DNA of 64,000 bases, from positions 1,674,001 to 1,738,000 of the forward strand of contig JACONQ010000009.1 of assembly GCA_014281115.1 (NCBI GenBank), in the 5' to 3' direction. This document shows positions 60,936-64,000 of this stretch, in pieces. The notes under the pieces are model-generated. The model saw only the letters and a list, made by a program, of their open reading frames with translations. It was not told the origin of the DNA and did no database searches. Each line of letters starts with the position of its first letter. The stretch's first letter is position 1. The translations under genes were made by a program, and so were the position numbers. The DNA comes from Laburnicola sp. R22_1 (Eukaryota; Ascomycota; Dothideomycetes; Pleosporales; Didymosphaeriaceae).

Positions 60936-61741
60936 GGGATGGGGAGCCTTCAAGTAATTCATGCAAAGTTTTGTATCATGGTGCGGTCGGTCGTTTCTTG
61001 TCATGCTGAAATGCTGGCGCTTGTCTGAACGATAAGAGTAATTTTTCCTGCATCAGAGACGGATGTGTTTTCATGGTGCGACCACTAATGTTTAGATCGC
61101 GAAGAAACGGATCTTATAGATGACTAGTAATACACGGCTAATCATTCATTGCCGGCTTACGAAGCTACGTGAGATAAAACCTGAACAATGTACTTTGCTT
61201 TGGATGTGGTATGCCAAATTTTTGCATCAAGGAGGAATTATGTCTGTGCATGATATATGCATAATACCACTACGATGAATGAGGTTCACGTATAACATCT
61301 CGGGAGGGCTCAATAATAGTCCAACAGAGCATGTATCCCCTTACTTCCGATAGGGAACCGGGTGTTAGGCCAATGAACAGATGAAGCTATTGAACTAAGG
61401 TTTGAGTGCGGTTGGTCTTCGTATCGCTTATCCTGCGGTGATATATTGTACTTGATTTTTTTCCTAGTACTGTATCTCACTTGGGGTTGCCAGATGAGGT
61501 GAAATCGTGCTGCCTTCACCTCCCGAGGTCATGATTCGCGCACGTGCACTCGGATTTAGCGCCGGTGCTCTACTCACGCGTTTGCTTCTCTTCGGGGCTT
61601 GTATCTCTTACCTTCATTCCAGTAACTCACTTCTACTAATTGGACCTTATACAGGATAAAAACTACCAGCTCTATCCCGCTTCTGAGTCAACCTGACTAC
61701 AGTGCCTTACAGCAAGCGTATCTCCTACGACTTCGAACAAG
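60936..61741. other. Intergenic between secreted proteins 1 and 2
   Basis: About 800 bp with no supported gene; it should hold the promoter of the second gene, without an obvious TATA box. Confidence 0.5.
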
Positions 61742-62389
61742 ATGCTCTTCCACTTCATCACGTTCTTCGTGCTCGCCGCCACGGCCATGGGCGCGCCCAG
61801 CATGCTGGTTGCTCGAGACGCTCGTATGTGGATGATATCCTGCTCATGTTGCACAGGCGATGCAAGCAACTAACTCGATGCAACTAGGAAACTGCACCTT
61901 CACCACCCACCTCGTTGAGAAGTGCGTCTCACTCCGAGATTTGCCACCGACTAGGGTCACGCTTGCCAAACTCTCGAACCTTCTCACGCCGTCAATGTCC
62001 CCTCTCCCCTTCCCGGACAGCGAGCAAGACATCCAGCATAACCCCTTATTCATCCACGCCCACTCCCACGACGAGAAAGTCGACGGGAATCTCTGGATGG
62101 AGCGCTTTGGCGGCGACAAGGTCAAATTCGCATGGGATTGGACGGACCCTACGACCGGTCGCCCCGCCACGGTCACCTGGAACGAGGATGACGATGGAAA
62201 GACTACGAGATATGGATGCAGACATGATCAGCAGTGGTCGAGGGATCGCACCCTGTGTGACCAGGATCATGCTGATCATGTCGAGTATGAGAGGGTGAGC
62301 CCCATATAACCAATGTTGGTCATGCGAAACTGTATGCTGAAACTGTATAGGACATGAGGCTGAGTTGTTTCTTCAAGTGCCGTAACTGA
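61742..62389 (+). CDS. Small secreted cysteine-containing protein 2
   Basis: I do not recognise a named family. Exons 61,742-61,823, 61,888-62,294 and 62,351-62,389 (introns 64 and 56 bp) give 175 residues. MLFHFITFFVLAATAMGAP is a signal peptide, followed by a possible pro-region ending RDA. The mature part opens NCTFTTHLVEKC, has WMERFGGDKVKFAWDW, TVTWNEDDDGKTTRYGC and ends RLSCFFKCRN. Six cysteines fit three disulfide bonds. Splice points match those of the third gene exactly: before DM at the end and after the signal region at the start, which supports both models and shows the two are paralogues. Confidence 0.8.
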
Positions 62390-63072
62390 AGGGTTATATT
62401 GCGCTTCAAACAACAGGCCATCACCGACAATCAAAAATTCCATAGCGTATTCGGATGCCTCTTGCCTGCGAGTCACGCTCGTACTTTACAGTGAGCTGGC
62501 TTGAAACCCTGCTGTTCTAGGGTGGTCTTAGGTCGTAAAGTCCGGCGCATTCAAAACCGGGCCTAAAAGAATCAAACCACAATTAAAACTCAAGATACAA
62601 GCCTCTAATGATCTGCTGAGTGAATAATCATGATTGAGCACATACCGAGACCATTCTTGACTACTGATTCGGAAATTCATCCGGAAACAAACCATCGATG
62701 TGACGGGATAAGTCAATGCGGAAAGCTGATCGAATTCTGTCTTCTTGAGCATATACCGTGATATTGGCCAGTGGACCTTGTTTTTAGAGTAGGAAGTCGT
62801 ATGCAAACGGAACTTACTGTCGACACAAGACGTAATCTGCGGTCCCCACTATGGGCAACATGGCCACCCCGACGCTGCCCTAGTATAATATCTGCAGTTT
62901 CAGCTTTTTCTCACTTACAACCCGTGGACATATCTCTCAGTCAAACCTTTCTCCCCACAGCTTGACTACTCACTGCCCGCTTTCAGACAGAAAGGGATCA
63001 CAGATTCACAAGCACTGCCCATTCAAGGACACCCAAACCACTTGCTACAAAAAAGCGCTTTCTCCATACGAG
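62390..63072. other. Intergenic between secreted proteins 2 and 3
   Basis: About 680 bp; no gene supported. The open frames are short and lack motifs. Confidence 0.5.
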
Positions 63073-63693
63073 ATGATCCCCAAGCTCCTCGCACTCCTCT
63101 TGTTCGCCGTGGTGGCTATTGCGCAAGGTGGCGGTATGTATGAAACAAGACAGAGGCCCTACGTTTTCCTCTGCGCGGCTTTCAGCGTAAAGCGCACGTG
63201 ATGATTGACATGACTACCAGACTACTGTACCTTCAATACCACTATCAAGCAGGTCTGCACCTTTGACAAGGAAGCTTCTCTATCGACGGAGGCTAGACTT
63301 GATCGCGTACTCTCACCCGCGGGCCGCGAGATCCTCCAGCACCAGGAAGGCTACCACCTCGAGCGCGAACCATTCAACATGACCATCAACTTCGCCCGGG
63401 AGGCCATTACTGGCAGACTCTATATCGTGCGTCCGAATAATGCCAAGGTCAAATTTGGGTGGCGGTACGGCCCTAGTGGTGTGCGTCCGGTGACGATGGA
63501 ATGGAGCGAGAACGATCTGGGCAAGGATGGACACTAGGTATGGGTGCCGCTACCTCAAGCCGTGGTCAAAGCTGAAACTGGCATGTAATAGTGGTCGTAC
63601 CTATGATGCGAGGGTGGGTCGGATAAATTGGACTTTGAGGCTCATACTGACTTCGCATAGGACATGTTCTTGGGCTGTTGGTTCAGGTGCTAG
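63073..63693 (+). pseudogene. Small secreted cysteine-containing protein 3, frameshifted
   Basis: It is a paralogue of the preceding gene. Exon 1 (63,073-63,133) encodes the signal peptide MIPKLLALLLFAVVAIAQGG; an 87-bp intron follows; exon 2 starts at 63,221 (DYCTFNTTIKQVCTFDKEA) and reads NAKVKFGWRYGPSG and VTMEWSENDLGKDGH before a stop at about 63,538. In another frame the family ending resumes at once: RYGCRYLKPWSKL, then a 47-bp intron (63,614-63,660) and DMFLGCWFRC with a stop at 63,691. The break looks like a small length change near 63,532-63,538. If the stop is real the product lacks the last four cysteines. An assembly error or unrecognised splice is possible. Confidence 0.72.
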
Positions 63694-64000
63694 AAAATAG
63701 GTCTGCATCATGTCGAACGACGAGTTTATGAGAAACCCTCTGCATTCCTTGTAAACTTCACTATGGAGTTTTCGAATATCTGGATGGGTATCTACGCTCT
63801 GACTGCTCACTCAAGCTGGAAGAATCCGATAGTCTGAGAAGTATCTAAGATAATAAACATCCAACTTTAATGCCTCATAGGGCTCGATTTACAACGGAGT
63901 GAAAGCGATGACATATCTGTAAAGCTTTCCGTGTTAAAATGTGCCAAAGATGAGGTGTAGAATCAATTGATTTGCCGACTCTAAGGAGCCGGCTAGTAAT
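63694..64000. other. Right-edge intergenic sequence
   Basis: Nothing supported; probably the 3' region of the third secreted-protein locus. Confidence 0.5.

Noticed and set aside
33000..64000. tRNA or rRNA genes in the gene-rich half
   Set aside because: I looked for T-arm motifs (GGTTCRANYCC) followed by an acceptor stem and found none that paired.

Overview
The window is nuclear DNA of a filamentous ascomycete (Pezizomycotina, probably a dothideomycete). The gene-bearing part has short introns of about 47-90 bp with GT..AG ends and CTAAC-like branch points, ordinary fungal gene families and roughly even base composition. The rest is an extremely TA-rich block with almost no open frames. 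Both halves fit a genome with repeat-induced point mutation (RIP): C-to-T and G-to-A changes have been loaded onto repeats, while single-copy DNA is spared.

Positions 1 to about 32,950 form one RIP-degraded nest of transposable elements. I could unwrap much of it from direct repeats and target-site duplications. A Ty3/Gypsy element (4,445-25,304, 210-bp LTRs) was hit by four others: a 9.4-kb Gypsy element (7,288-16,682, 181-bp LTRs, which splits the first element's reverse transcriptase), a Tc1-type transposon (18,148-20,282), a pogo-like transposon (20,722-23,799), and a copy of an anonymous retroposon here called family L. Solo LTRs sit inside the 9.4-kb element. A second nest lies at 28,347-31,445 (LTR, then family L, then another LTR), with pogo/Fot1-like remains beside it. 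Degenerate telomere-like arrays lie near 2.7-3.6 kb, around a stretch that escaped mutation.

The most unusual signal is family L. Its five copies share one 3' end, have mostly different 5' ends, carry no recognisable coding sequence, and are each flanked by a 14-bp duplication that begins with ATA after a T. One 104-bp copy has landed in the gene-rich half.

Positions 33,000 to 64,000 carry ten genes or gene candidates: ribosomal protein eL22, the H/ACA snoRNP protein NHP2 (minus), a C2H2 zinc-finger / fungal-trans-domain transcription factor (minus), a Cdc25-type Ras exchange factor with SH3 and WW domains, a secreted GPI-type GH16 glycosidase, a Pro/Ala-rich probably surface-attached protein, a hypothetical protein, an LDB19/Art1-type alpha-arrestin (minus), and at the right edge three neighbouring small secreted cysteine-containing proteins. 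The last of these is interrupted by a frameshift. The genes are not an operon; they are housekeeping and signalling genes followed by a lineage-specific secreted cluster. Exon boundaries were worked out by hand from splice signals and protein-family continuity.
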